Assembly (NCBI GenBank): GCA_018432935.1
Contig: JAHDSF010000022.1
Span: 186,001 to 250,000, forward strand
Reading direction: 5' to 3'
Length of the DNA stretch: 64,000 bases
Origin: Rhodospirillales bacterium
GTDB taxonomy: Bacteria > Pseudomonadota > Alphaproteobacteria > Rhodospirillales > Shumkoniaceae
Shown piece after piece: positions 1 through 8,343 of this stretch (the first letter of the stretch is position 1; each line of letters opens with the position of its first letter). The position numbers and the translations under genes are program-made. The notes below the pieces were generated by a model. That model was given only the letters and a program-made list of their open reading frames with translations. It was not told where the DNA came from and did no database searches.

Positions 1-78
1 GAGCAGGCGATCCGTTTCGGCGCCACGTTCGTACGCGTCGGCACGGCGATCTTCGGCAGCCGGCCTAGCCAGCCCTGA
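1..78 (+). CDS. YggS/PROSC-family PLP-binding protein, C-terminal end (cut by window start)
   Basis: Only the last 25 codons are present, ending in TGA at 76-78. The visible tail contains FGATFVRVGTAIFGSR, which matches the conserved C-terminal strand of the YggS/PLPBP family (pyridoxal-5'-phosphate homeostasis proteins with an alanine-racemase-like TIM barrel). The PLP lysine and most of the barrel lie outside the window. The gene converges on the L,D-transpeptidase-fold gene, and the two stop regions overlap by about 14 bases. The family call rests on this short but characteristic tail. Confidence 0.72.
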   Translation, partial: EQAIRFGATFVRVGTAIFGSRPSQP

Positions 79-574
79 TCCGCAGCCTGGTTTCCGGGCC
101 GCAGCACCCGACCACTGCCACGAGATCGGCCAGCGCCAACGCCACGCAGCCCTCGGTGGCGGCAAAGCCGTCGCGCGCCACGTGCAGGAAGATCGCGCTG
201 CCGCGGCCCGCCACCACGGGGTCGTCGTTGTAGCCGACGACGACGACAAGGTCGTAAAGCGGATCGTCGCGCCACAGCCGCTCGTGCCGCCACGGGAAGG
301 GCAGGCGGACCAGGCGATTGTAGCGCGGACTGGCGGGATCGTCGCACCATCCGTCGTCGCGGCGCAGCGGACGTGTCGGCAGCCGGCACGAGGGTTCGCC
401 CGACAGACGGTCGGCACGATACAGCACGCGGCGCAACGGAAACTCGCCGGCCGGGGTGACGCCGTCCCCCTCACCCGCCTTGATCCCGATTCCGGCCCGG
501 CCGACCGCGCAGCGGTACATGCGGCCCGCGGCGGCGAGGTGCCCGGGAGGGCGAACGACGATCGCGGCGGTCAT
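65..574 (-). CDS. YkuD-type L,D-transpeptidase-fold protein
   Basis: 169 residues from an ATG at 574. The end shows the YkuD catalytic pattern: His131 in AIFLHVARDG, then Cys143 in TEGCVAL, corresponding to the family HxxG...[ST]xGC. Earlier parts of the fold are visible as GDGVTPAGEFPL (about 36-47) and YDLVVVVGYN (107-116). Family members crosslink peptidoglycan or attach lipoproteins through an acyl-enzyme on the Cys. No signal peptide or membrane segment is visible, so export is unproven. It starts 5 bases after the stop of the upstream unknown gene, so the two are probably cotranscribed. This is the short single-domain class common in alphaproteobacteria. Confidence 0.82.
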   Translation of the reverse strand: MTAAIVVRPPGHLAAAGRMYRCAVGRAGIGIKAGEGDGVTPAGEFPLRRVLYRADRLSGEPSCRLPTRPLRRDDGWCDDPASPRYNRLVRLPFPWRHERLWRDDPLYDLVVVVGYNDDPVVAGRGSAIFLHVARDGFAATEGCVALALADLVAVVGCCGPETRLRIRAG

Positions 575-579
575 CGCGG

Positions 580-1227
580 CTAGATCGTGCGCTGGACCGT
601 AGCCGGTCCGGCGCGCCCTGCCGCAAGCGATTCTTCGTACTTGCGCAGCGCCGACAGCATGGTCTCGGTGAACCAGCCGCCTGCCGCCGCCGTGGCGCCG
701 GTCGGCGTTGCGGCAACGGCCGGGACCTCCGCCGCGGTGGCGCCCAGCGCCGCCACCGCCGGCGTCCATGGGGGGGCGGCCGGCAGCTCATCGAGGTCTC
801 GGCTTTCGACCGGCAGCGGGGCAAGCCCGGTGTGCAGTTCCGCGACGTTGTCCGCCGGATCGCCTTCGGGGACATGGAAGGATTCGGCATCGGCGACGAA
901 AATCGGGTTGTCCGGCGAGCCCAGCAGGGCCGCCGCGACGTGCTCGCCGACGTCCTTGCCCGACTCCGCCTCGACGATGGCGTTGACGACCGCCGCCGCT
1001 GCGCCGAGAGGGCCGCCGAACAGGGTCCCCCCCAGCACCCGGGGACCGGGCTCGAGCACGTCCCCGGTCACACGCCGGTACAGTGTGGAGACGATCGGCA
1101 GGTGCTGCAGCGGATTGATGACGTCGATCAAGTCCGCGAAGGTGAACCCGTCAGCGCCGAACGGCTGGAACTCCCGGCTTGCCGCCGGGACCGTGATGAG
1201 GGTCGTGGAGCTTTCGACCGTGGGCAT
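580..1227 (-). CDS. Conserved alphaproteobacterial-type protein of unknown function
   Basis: 215 residues, ATG at 1227. I do not recognise a characterised family. The N-terminal half (about 25-105) is well ordered: FTFADLIDVINPLQHLPIVS, then a Gly-rich stretch RVLGGTLFGGPLGAAAA and a VNAIVEAESGKDVGEHV segment. The second half is rich in Ala, Pro and acidic residues and looks disordered. The hydrophobic Gly-rich stretch is too short to be a clear membrane helix. It sits immediately upstream of the L,D-transpeptidase-fold gene (5 bases apart), which hints at an envelope role, but that is inference from position only. Confidence 0.6.
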   Translation of the reverse strand: MPTVESSTTLITVPAASREFQPFGADGFTFADLIDVINPLQHLPIVSTLYRRVTGDVLEPGPRVLGGTLFGGPLGAAAAVVNAIVEAESGKDVGEHVAAALLGSPDNPIFVADAESFHVPEGDPADNVAELHTGLAPLPVESRDLDELPAAPPWTPAVAALGATAAEVPAVAATPTGATAAAGGWFTETMLSALRKYEESLAAGRAGPATVQRTI

Positions 1228-1350
1228 CGCGGGTGCGCTCGTGTCGCGGGTTGACCATCCTTTTCAAGCAAACACGGTGCCAAGTCCGCACCCGAATAGA
1301 ATCAAGGGCTTGCGAGCTGGCTGCCGGGAACGGGGGCAGAATCTGCCGGC

Positions 1351-2499
1351 CTAGATGAGGTGGCCGCTGCGGGTCGCCTTCGTCTGCAGATAGCGCTCGT
1401 TGTGGCGATTGGCGGGAAATGCGTGGGGCACGCGTTCGACGACCGTGATTCCGTGCCGTGCCAGATCCTCGACCTTCACCGGGTTGTTGGTCAGCAGCCG
1501 CACCTTGTCGTAGCCCAGCGCCAGCAGCATCTGCGCCGCCGGGAGGTAGACCCGCTCGTCAGCATCGAAGCCGAGTTGCAGGTTGGCATCGACCGTGTCG
1601 AAGCCGCGGTCCTGCAGGGTGTAGGCCCGCAGCTTGTTGACCAGGCCAATGCCGCGCCCTTCCTGGGCCAGGTAGAGGACAACCCCGCTGCCGTTCCTGC
1701 CGATCTCGGCAATGGCGCCGCGCAGCTGGTCGCCGCAGTCGCAGCGGAGACTGCCCAGCAGATCGCCGGTGAAACACTCGGAGTGGAGCCGGGTCAGCAC
1801 CGGCTGCGCGGGATCGGGGTTGCCGATCACGATCGCCAGATGCTCGAGGCCGCCCAGCAGCGGCCGGAAGGCAAGGATCCGGCAGTCCTCGGCGCCGGCC
1901 AGCGGAACCTGCGCTTCCGATACCAGGCGCAGGGAGCGCGCGGCGGTCTGCTCGTACTGGAACAGGTCGCCCGCATCGAGCTGGAAGATGCCGTGACGCG
2001 CCGTCCATTCGGCAAGATCGTCAGCGGCAGGATCGACGATGTCGGCCAGCGCCACCGCCGGCAGCAGACGCGCCACCTTGGCGAGCCCGACGGCGGCGCT
2101 TGCGCAGCCGTGTACCGGCGCGCCGGTCGCCACCGCCGCCCCTGCGAGAGGTCGCTCGACCGGCTCCAGCGGATTGGCTACCTGTTCGATGTCGTCTGTC
2201 GTGACGGCAGCGGAGAACGTCAGCTCCGCCACCGGCGCCGCGACCTCGGTGAAGCCCAGAACCTGGGCGCGGCGGCCGGTGATCGCCACCCGCGGCGGCG
2301 AACCCGAAAGCCGGGCCAACTCGGCCAGGGTTTCCGGCGTCGCGCCTTCGGCCGCCATCGCCAGGGCGGCCGCACCGTCGGCGGCGGCGATTGTGACCAG
2401 CCGGCCGCGCCGCAGCTCGAACATTGCTCGGTCGACTGACAGCAGCGTGATCGGCTCGCGCGTCGCGGGTACGGAGTGATGGTCTGGAGTATGGGGCAT
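1351..2499 (-). CDS. ribA: GTP cyclohydrolase II with degenerate RibB-like N-terminal domain
   Basis: 382 residues. The start is the ATG at 2499; an open extension upstream to 2688 would run into the divergent regulator. The C-terminal ~200 residues are GTP cyclohydrolase II, the first step of riboflavin synthesis (GTP to the diaminopyrimidine phosphate plus formate and pyrophosphate). The zinc ligands are visible in SECFTGDLLGSLRCDCGDQL, and the active-site region in EGRGIGLVNKLRAYTLQDRG. The N-terminal ~165 residues resemble the RibB (DHBP synthase) frame, but the acidic catalytic cluster is replaced by an Ala-rich stretch (AAADGAAALAMAAEGAT), so that half is probably inactive. No FMN riboswitch fold is apparent upstream. 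Confidence 0.9.
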   Translation of the reverse strand: MPHTPDHHSVPATREPITLLSVDRAMFELRRGRLVTIAAADGAAALAMAAEGATPETLAELARLSGSPPRVAITGRRAQVLGFTEVAAPVAELTFSAAVTTDDIEQVANPLEPVERPLAGAAVATGAPVHGCASAAVGLAKVARLLPAVALADIVDPAADDLAEWTARHGIFQLDAGDLFQYEQTAARSLRLVSEAQVPLAGAEDCRILAFRPLLGGLEHLAIVIGNPDPAQPVLTRLHSECFTGDLLGSLRCDCGDQLRGAIAEIGRNGSGVVLYLAQEGRGIGLVNKLRAYTLQDRGFDTVDANLQLGFDADERVYLPAAQMLLALGYDKVRLLTNNPVKVEDLARHGITVVERVPHAFPANRHNERYLQTKATRSGHLI

Positions 2500-2687
2500 G
2501 CTGGTGTCTTCGCCGATCAAGGCTGCCGGCAGCGCCGGGCCGCAGAGGGCGGCACCATAGCCCGAAAGCGCTGGCGGCGAAACCCGCTTCGCGACGTCGC
2601 GCCGGCCGCCCCCGGATGGAAACTGGAGAATCCTGTCCTCATGTAATACTTTACCAACCAGACCGGATGTCGCGGGGGAACCCCACA

Positions 2688-3377
2688 ATGAGTTCGGGTA
2701 AGCGGATCCTGATCGTGGACGACGATGCCGCCCTGCTGCAAATGCTGGGCGAGCAGCTTCAGCTTCACGAAGAATTCTCCACGGCCGGGGCGACGACCGC
2801 CGCCGAGGCCCTGAAGATTATCGCCAACGACTACTTCGACATCATCATCCTCGACGTCGGCCTGCCCGACATGGACGGGCGCGAGCTGTGCCGCCTGATG
2901 CGGCGCAACGGCGTCAAGGCGCCGATCATCATGCTGACCGGCTCGGTGTCCGATGCCGACACCATTCTCGGGCTCGACGCCGGCGCCAACGATTACATTA
3001 CCAAGCCGTTCAAGCTGAACGTGCTGCTGGCCCGCCTGCGCGCTCACATCCGCCAGCACGAGCGCAGCGACGACGCCGTGTTCACGATCGGGCCGTTCAC
3101 ATTCCAGCCGGCCAACAAGCTGCTGCTCGACAACGGGACCAACAAGAAGATCCGCCTCACCGACAAGGAGGCGGCGATCCTCAAGTATCTGTACCGGACC
3201 GGCGATCGCGTGGTCGGCCGCGACACCCTGCTCAACGAGGTCTGGGGCTACAACGCCGCGGTCACCACCCATACGCTGGAGACCCACGTCTACCGGCTGC
3301 GCCAGAAGATCGAGACGGACCCGTCGCGCGCGCGCATCCTGGTCACCGAGCCGGGCGGCTATCGCCTGGTTCCGTAA
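2688..3377 (+). CDS. OmpR/PhoB-type two-component response regulator
   Basis: 229 residues from the ATG at 2688, chosen because MSSGKRILIVDDD begins the receiver directly. The receiver domain (about 5-118) has the acidic pocket DDD, phosphoacceptor Asp56 in IIILDVGLPDMDG, the Thr in MLTGS and the Lys in ITKPF. The C-terminal winged helix (about 130-229) has LTDKEAAILKYLYR and the recognition region TTHTLETHVYRLRQKIE. No histidine kinase is adjacent, so its partner and targets are unknown. It diverges from ribA across about 190 bases. Confidence 0.9.
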   Translation: MSSGKRILIVDDDAALLQMLGEQLQLHEEFSTAGATTAAEALKIIANDYFDIIILDVGLPDMDGRELCRLMRRNGVKAPIIMLTGSVSDADTILGLDAGANDYITKPFKLNVLLARLRAHIRQHERSDDAVFTIGPFTFQPANKLLLDNGTNKKIRLTDKEAAILKYLYRTGDRVVGRDTLLNEVWGYNAAVTTHTLETHVYRLRQKIETDPSRARILVTEPGGYRLVP

Positions 3378-3389
3378 GGCCCCCGGGGC

Positions 3390-4043
3390 TCAATTGGTCT
3401 GGCGCCCGAAGACGTTGGGATCCCGGAACTCGAACACCTCGGGGTCGAAGCGCACCCCGAAACTGGCGTCGGTAAGGGTCACCGAGGTCGAAATTCCCTG
3501 GGCGTCGGTGACGATCCACTGACGCAGGAGAAGGGGGTTCTCGTTGAACACCAGCGTCAGCGAGCCCTCGGCCGGTTCCTCGGTGCGTACCAGGGTCAGC
3601 TCGACAAGGCCGCTCCGGCGCGCCAGGCGCGTTATCGTAAGCTCGCCGCCGGTCAGCGCGATCTGTTCGCGGACCAGGATCCCGGCCGGGGTCGAGTTGA
3701 TCGGCACATGGGTGATCTGGTCGTTGGACTTGTCCCAGTAGACCAGGAACTGGCCGTTGGTGATGATCAGCACCTGCGACGGCGGGTCGTAGTCGATGCG
3801 CAGCTTGCCGGGCCGCTGCAGCCTGATCCGCCCTTCGGCATAGGAGCCGTCCGATGCGACCTGGATGAAACGGGCGGCCACGGTGCGGAAGCCGTTGAGG
3901 TACTGCTCCAGTCGGCCCACCAGCTCCCGCTCCTCGCCCGACAGGCGGGCAGGTGCCGGCTGTGCCGCCAGCGGGGCGGTAACCGCGAGCACGCCGAACC
4001 CCGTCGCTGCGGCGCTCAAGAATCGCCGTCTACTGATCGTCAT
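3390..4043 (-). CDS. lolA: Outer-membrane lipoprotein carrier protein LolA
   Basis: 217 residues. The N-terminus [20 protein letters not shown] is a twin-arginine-like signal peptide with probable cleavage near AAQPAP. The mature part follows the LolA pattern: [10 protein letters not shown], then [20 protein letters not shown], then a long beta-rich convex sheet ending in [12 protein letters not shown]. LolA carries lipoproteins from LolCDE across the periplasm to the outer membrane. Its start lies inside the 3' end of ftsK (14-base overlap), the usual alphaproteobacterial arrangement, so it is probably translated by coupling. Confidence 0.9.
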   Translation of the reverse strand: MTISRRRFLSAAATGFGVLAVTAPLAAQPAPARLSGEERELVGRLEQYLNGFRTVAARFIQVASDGSYAEGRIRLQRPGKLRIDYDPPSQVLIITNGQFLVYWDKSNDQITHVPINSTPAGILVREQIALTGGELTITRLARRSGLVELTLVRTEEPAEGSLTLVFNENPLLLRQWIVTDAQGISTSVTLTDASFGVRFDPEVFEFRDPNVFGRQTN

Positions 4044-6390
4044 GGCCGCCGTTTCCTACGAGAACCTCGCGCCGGCCGACCCGGTTCGCCTTGCTGACGA
4101 CGCCGTCGGCTTCCATCTGCTCGATGATGCGCGCGGCCCGGTTGTAGCCGATCTGGAGATAGCGCTGGATGAAGCTCGTCGAAGCCTTGCCCTCGCGTGC
4201 CACCAGCGCGACCGCCTCGTCATATAGGGGATCGGCCCCGGCTTGTCGATCCTCGAAGCCCGGCCCGTCGCCGTCCTCCTCCTCCTCCTCGGTCACCGCC
4301 TCCAGGTAATTGGGCTCGCCCTGGCCGCGCAGGTGCCGGACCACGGTCTCCACCTCGTTGTCGGTGACGAACGGTCCGTGCACGCGGGTGATCCGGCCGC
4401 CGCCCGCCATGTACAGCATGTCGCCCTGACCAAGCAGCTGCTCGGCCCCCGGCTCGCCCAGGATGGTGCGACTGTCGATCTTCGAGGTCACCTGGAAGCT
4501 GATCCTGGTCGGGAAGTTGGCCTTGATGGTGCCGGTGATGACGTCGACCGAGGGCCGCTGCGTCGCCATGATGAGGTGGATGCCGGCGGCGCGGGCCATC
4601 TGTGCCAGCCGCTGCACCGCCGCCTCGATGTCCTTGCCGGCGACCATCATCAGGTCGGCCATCTCGTCGACGACGACAACGATGAACGGCATCGGTTCGG
4701 ACGGCAGCGGCTGGTCCTCGAAGGTCGGCTTGCCGGTTTCCGGGTCGAACCCGGTCTGCACATGACGCGTCAGGACCTCGCCCGTACGCTTGGCGTCGGC
4801 GATCCGCTTGTTGTAGCCGTCGATGTTGCGCACCCCCAGCGCCGACATCGCCCGGTAGCGATCCTCCATCTCGCGGACCGCCCATTTCAGCGCGACGATC
4901 GCCTTGCCCGGCTCGGTCACCACGGGGCAGAGCAGATGCGGGATGCCGTCGTAGGCCGACAGCTCCAGCATCTTGGGGTCGACCAGGATAAGCTTGCAGG
5001 CCTCGGGGCGGAACTGATAGAGCAACGACAGGATCATCGTGTTGATCGCAACCGACTTGCCAGAACCGGTGGTGCCGGCGATCAACAGATGCGGCATCCG
5101 TGCCAGGTCGGCCATGAACGCCTGGCCGCCGATGTCCTTGCCGAGCGCAAGCGTCAGCTTGCCGCTGTGGCGCTCGAACGCCTCCGAGGCCAGCATCTCC
5201 TGGAGATAGACCGTCTCGCGGTGAGCGTTCGGCAGCTCGATGCCGATCACGTTGCGGCCGGTCACCACCGCGACCCGCACGGAAACCGCGCTCATCGAGC
5301 GGGCGATGTCGTCGGCAAGGCCGATCACCCGCGACGTTTTCGTGCCGGGGGCCGGCGCCAGCTCGTAGAGCGTGACCACCGGGCCGGGACGGACCTTGAC
5401 GATCTCGCCCTGGACGCCGAAGTCGGCCAGCACGCCCTCCAGCAGGCGGGCATTCTGCTCGAGGGCGTCGCGACCCATCATCCGCGAAGCTTCGCTGGGC
5501 GGCGCCCGCAGCAGATCGAGCGGCGGGAAGGCATAGTCGTCGCCGCTGCCGAGGTCGAGCGAGCGCTGCCGCGTCTCCTCGGCGCGGCGTCCAGGCTTGG
5601 TCCTGGGCGGCGCCGGGTCGACGACGGACTCGCGCTTGCGCGGTCGTGCCGTGCCGGGAGCGTCGCCGCCGGGTCCCTCGCCGCGGCGCGGGCGTTCGAA
5701 GACGGGCTCGGCGCGCTCCGGCAGGCGAACCGTCTTCACGCGCGCCCAGCCCCAGCGCAGGGCGCGCCCGCCCTGGCCGGCGGTGCGCGAGGCTGCCCCC
5801 GCCATTTGGCGCCAATCGCTGTAGCGCAAGCCCAGGGCGAGGTAGCCGAAGACGACGGCGAGGGCGGCGACGAACGCTGCGGGCACGGTGGCGAGATCGG
5901 CGGCGCCGAGTCTTGCGGCGACGATGCGGACGTGGTGCCCGAGCAGGTGCCCGAACACGCCGCCGAGTCCGGCGTCGAGAGGCCACCAGCCGGGAACCGT
6001 CAGCATGCCCAGCGCGACCGCGGCGCTCGCCACGCACAACAGCAGGGCCAAGAGGCGCAACGGCAGCCGTCTCGGCGGCCGCAGGGTCAGGCTGCGCCAA
6101 CCCCACACGGCGAACGCCAGCACCACCGGCACGATCGCCAGCCCGACCGTCTGCAGAAGCAGGTCGGCGGCGATTGCTCCCGAAGTGCCGAGCAGATTGT
6201 TGACCGGACCGTCGACGGCGCTGTTGAGCGAAGGGTCGGCGGGATTGAACGAGAGCAGGGCCAGCCCCAGGACTGCCGCCACACACAAGAGGGCGAGGCC
6301 GGCTGCCTCGGCGAGCCGGTTGCGGATGAACATGCGCGTCCCATCGGCAGCAGGGGGGCGCTGTTCAGGGCTGCTCGCGCCGCGGGCCAT
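4030..6390 (-). CDS. ftsK: DNA translocase FtsK
   Basis: 786 residues. The N-terminal ~200 residues hold about four membrane helices (for example [20 protein letters not shown]). A basic Pro/Arg-rich linker follows, then the motor: Walker A GTTGSGKS at about 439-446, Walker B around [14 protein letters not shown] and the [13 protein letters not shown] segment. The last ~65 residues are the gamma winged-helix that reads KOPS sites ([20 protein letters not shown]). FtsK coordinates division with chromosome dimer resolution at dif. The linker is short compared with E. coli FtsK, as is normal in this class. An internal ATG (MFIRNR, residue 20) is an alternative start. Confidence 0.95.
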   Translation of the reverse strand: MARGASSPEQRPPAADGTRMFIRNRLAEAAGLALLCVAAVLGLALLSFNPADPSLNSAVDGPVNNLLGTSGAIAADLLLQTVGLAIVPVVLAFAVWGWRSLTLRPPRRLPLRLLALLLCVASAAVALGMLTVPGWWPLDAGLGGVFGHLLGHHVRIVAARLGAADLATVPAAFVAALAVVFGYLALGLRYSDWRQMAGAASRTAGQGGRALRWGWARVKTVRLPERAEPVFERPRRGEGPGGDAPGTARPRKRESVVDPAPPRTKPGRRAEETRQRSLDLGSGDDYAFPPLDLLRAPPSEASRMMGRDALEQNARLLEGVLADFGVQGEIVKVRPGPVVTLYELAPAPGTKTSRVIGLADDIARSMSAVSVRVAVVTGRNVIGIELPNAHRETVYLQEMLASEAFERHSGKLTLALGKDIGGQAFMADLARMPHLLIAGTTGSGKSVAINTMILSLLYQFRPEACKLILVDPKMLELSAYDGIPHLLCPVVTEPGKAIVALKWAVREMEDRYRAMSALGVRNIDGYNKRIADAKRTGEVLTRHVQTGFDPETGKPTFEDQPLPSEPMPFIVVVVDEMADLMMVAGKDIEAAVQRLAQMARAAGIHLIMATQRPSVDVITGTIKANFPTRISFQVTSKIDSRTILGEPGAEQLLGQGDMLYMAGGGRITRVHGPFVTDNEVETVVRHLRGQGEPNYLEAVTEEEEEDGDGPGFEDRQAGADPLYDEAVALVAREGKASTSFIQRYLQIGYNRAARIIEQMEADGVVSKANRVGRREVLVGNGGHDDQ

Positions 6391-6425
6391 AAGCGCGTTC
6401 TAGTGCATCTCCTGTTGAAATCGCG

Positions 6426-7616
6426 TTAACGCAAGACCCGTACCAGCCGCTCGAGGGCTTCCGCGGTGACGGCCTGATCATGGACCAGGGCGACCCGGAC
6501 GTAGTTCCTGCCCGGGTTGCCGTCCGGGCCGTCCTCGGCGATGTAGGCGCCGGGCAAGACCCGGAGCGCCGCCTCCCGCCACAGCGCCCGCGCCGCCGCC
6601 TCGCCGTCGCCGACCTCGAGCCACAGGAAGAACCCGCCCTCGGGAACGAAGAAGCCGTAGCGGCCGGACAGCACGCTTCGCGCCAGCGCGAACTTCTCGC
6701 GATAGAGGTCCCGGTTGCGTGTCACGTGCTCCTCGTCCCGCCACAGCGCCGCCGAGGCGGCGAGAACCGGGTACGGAACCGCGGTCGCCGCGTAGCTGCG
6801 CAGACGCTTGAAGGCTGCGATCAGGCGGGCATCGCCGGCGGCGAAGCCGGAGCGCAGGCCGGGCGCGCTGGAGCGCTTGGACAGGGAGTTGAACACCAGC
6901 ACGTTGTCGAGTCGTCCGCCCAAGCTCGCGCAGGCTTCGAGCGCGCCGGGAGGGGGCGAGCCGGGGTAGATCTCGGAATAGCATTCGTCCGAGACCAGCA
7001 GGAAGTCATGGCGGCGGGCCAACTCGACCGCATGCACCAGGGATTCGAGCGACGCCACGCTGCCGCAGGGGTTGCTGGGCGAGCAGATCACCGCCACCGC
7101 GACCCGGTCGAGAAGCGCCGGCTCGAGGGCGTCGAGCGGCGGCGAAAAACGGTTGGCCGCGGTCGCCGGCAGGAACACCGGTTGCGCCCCGGCCATCGCC
7201 GCGCTGCCCGCCCAGACGTGGTAGTAGGGGTTGGGAACGAGGGCGAGCGGCTTGCCGCCGCCCTTGCTCTCCGGCACCGCCAGCAGGCCGGACAGGAACA
7301 GCCCTTCGCGGGTTCCGGCGACCGGCAGCACGTGTCGGTCGGGATCGACCATGCCCTCGGCGAGCCGATAGCGTCGGCGGAGCCAGTCGGCAATGGCGCG
7401 GCGGAAGTCGGGAGTACCGTCGATCAGGGGGTAGCGCGACCACTCCGCGGCGTGGGCGACCAGGTGTTCGGTGATCACCGGCGGCGGCGCGTGCTGCGGT
7501 TCGCCGATCGACAGGGCGATCGGCGTCAGTCCCGGCGGCGCCGGGATATCGGCCAGCAGCTCGCGCAGGCGTTGGAAGGGGTAGCCGGTGAGGCGGTCGA
7601 GACGGGGATTGAGCAT
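6426..7616 (-). CDS. dapC: DapC-like class I/II aminotransferase (succinyldiaminopimelate aminotransferase type)
   Basis: 396 residues from the ATG at 7616 (MLNPRLDRL). It is a fold-type I PLP aminotransferase: IGEPQHAPP near the N-terminus, GTREGLF, NPYYHVW, the SPSNPCGS motif, DECYSEIY, and the PLP lysine in NSLSKRSSAPGLRSGF. C-terminal Arg-containing YVRVALV binds the substrate carboxylate. Position directly upstream of ftsK-lolA is the arrangement in which alphaproteobacterial DapC is usually found, suggesting a role in lysine/meso-diaminopimelate synthesis. Substrate specificity cannot be read from sequence, so DapC is an inference from synteny and family. The downstream gap to ftsK is 35 bases. 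Confidence 0.78.
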   Translation of the reverse strand: MLNPRLDRLTGYPFQRLRELLADIPAPPGLTPIALSIGEPQHAPPPVITEHLVAHAAEWSRYPLIDGTPDFRRAIADWLRRRYRLAEGMVDPDRHVLPVAGTREGLFLSGLLAVPESKGGGKPLALVPNPYYHVWAGSAAMAGAQPVFLPATAANRFSPPLDALEPALLDRVAVAVICSPSNPCGSVASLESLVHAVELARRHDFLLVSDECYSEIYPGSPPPGALEACASLGGRLDNVLVFNSLSKRSSAPGLRSGFAAGDARLIAAFKRLRSYAATAVPYPVLAASAALWRDEEHVTRNRDLYREKFALARSVLSGRYGFFVPEGGFFLWLEVGDGEAAARALWREAALRVLPGAYIAEDGPDGNPGRNYVRVALVHDQAVTAEALERLVRVLR

Positions 7617-7656
7617 GCTGTCTTGGCCTCTTACGCGAGGCGGCGCCGGGTAATCA

Positions 7657-8343
7657 TCAACTGAATCCGCGCAGGAAGTCTGATACTTTGTCAAACGCTG
7701 GGTCATCGAGGGGAATTAGGTCAGTAGCATCTCTCCAGACATTCCCTATCCCTATTGAAGGGTTCTTCGGGTTCATTGCGGCGAGCAGTGTACGCAGCTT
7801 CATCTTCGACAGGCAGTTGACTGGCCACAAGTTAGCTGCTGTGCAGGCAGAGTACTGCTCGACGCACTTTGAGAGCTCAGGTGATGCCGAGTACGCGGCT
7901 CGGAGGCAAAGTGATTCCAAGTTTCCGGGCTCATTCAGCCAAGGCAACATCGCAATAGTGATGGAGGCCGGTGTGCCGCTTGCCCGTTCAAATGGAGCGT
8001 CTGGGACACCGTAGCTCACGGGGGGCTTAACGCGGGGTTGTGCGGCTGCTACCTGGCCACGGACAAAGGCGAAACTGCGATCAGGGTCAGCATCATTATC
8101 CGATGCGATAATGATATTCCGTAGGTTTTCGAATCCGCGGAAGACGGCAATTGCCTCAAGAAAGGCTCGGAATTTAGTATTACCGCCCATCGATGCCGGC
8201 ATGTCGGCGGTGCATCTGATCGAAAAGTCAGGAAGAGATCGGCTCGTAGTAATGGCACGAAAAAATGCCGCGTCTGATGTGCCCTCACACACAATCAGAT
8301 TGGGCTTTGTAAATTCATTCAGAACGCGTGATCGGCCTTTCAA
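7657..8343 (-). CDS. TOPRIM-fold (DUF3226-like) protein, partner of the upstream ATPase; candidate defence effector
   Basis: 228 residues. A TTG start at 8343 directly follows the ATPase stop codon (TAATTG), so the pair is translationally coupled; this start is not certain. The TOPRIM signature is visible: LIVCEGTSDAAFF (about 16-28) with the metal-binding Glu, and IIIASDNDADPD (about 77-88) with the DxD pattern. TOPRIM domains next to OLD/RecF-like ATPases usually cleave nucleic acid. No domain is recognisable in the last 80 residues. G+C is clearly lower than in dapC and amtB on either side. The best comparison is the ATPase/TOPRIM pairs of the OLD superfamily (PARIS AriA/AriB style), with DUF3226 rather than DUF4435. 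Confidence 0.7.
   Translation of the reverse strand: MKGRSRVLNEFTKPNLIVCEGTSDAAFFRAITTSRSLPDFSIRCTADMPASMGGNTKFRAFLEAIAVFRGFENLRNIIIASDNDADPDRSFAFVRGQVAAAQPRVKPPVSYGVPDAPFERASGTPASITIAMLPWLNEPGNLESLCLRAAYSASPELSKCVEQYSACTAANLWPVNCLSKMKLRTLLAAMNPKNPSIGIGNVWRDATDLIPLDDPAFDKVSDFLRGFS

Noticed and set aside
2500-2687. FMN riboswitch in front of ribA
   Set aside because: I could not find the conserved AGGGGC...-type core and multi-helix layout in the 188 bases; only the divergent gene starts are apparent.
4243-6429. Large plus-strand reading frame opposite ftsK
   Set aside because: It is the antisense of ftsK; high GC keeps the complementary frame open and its translation has no recognisable domain.
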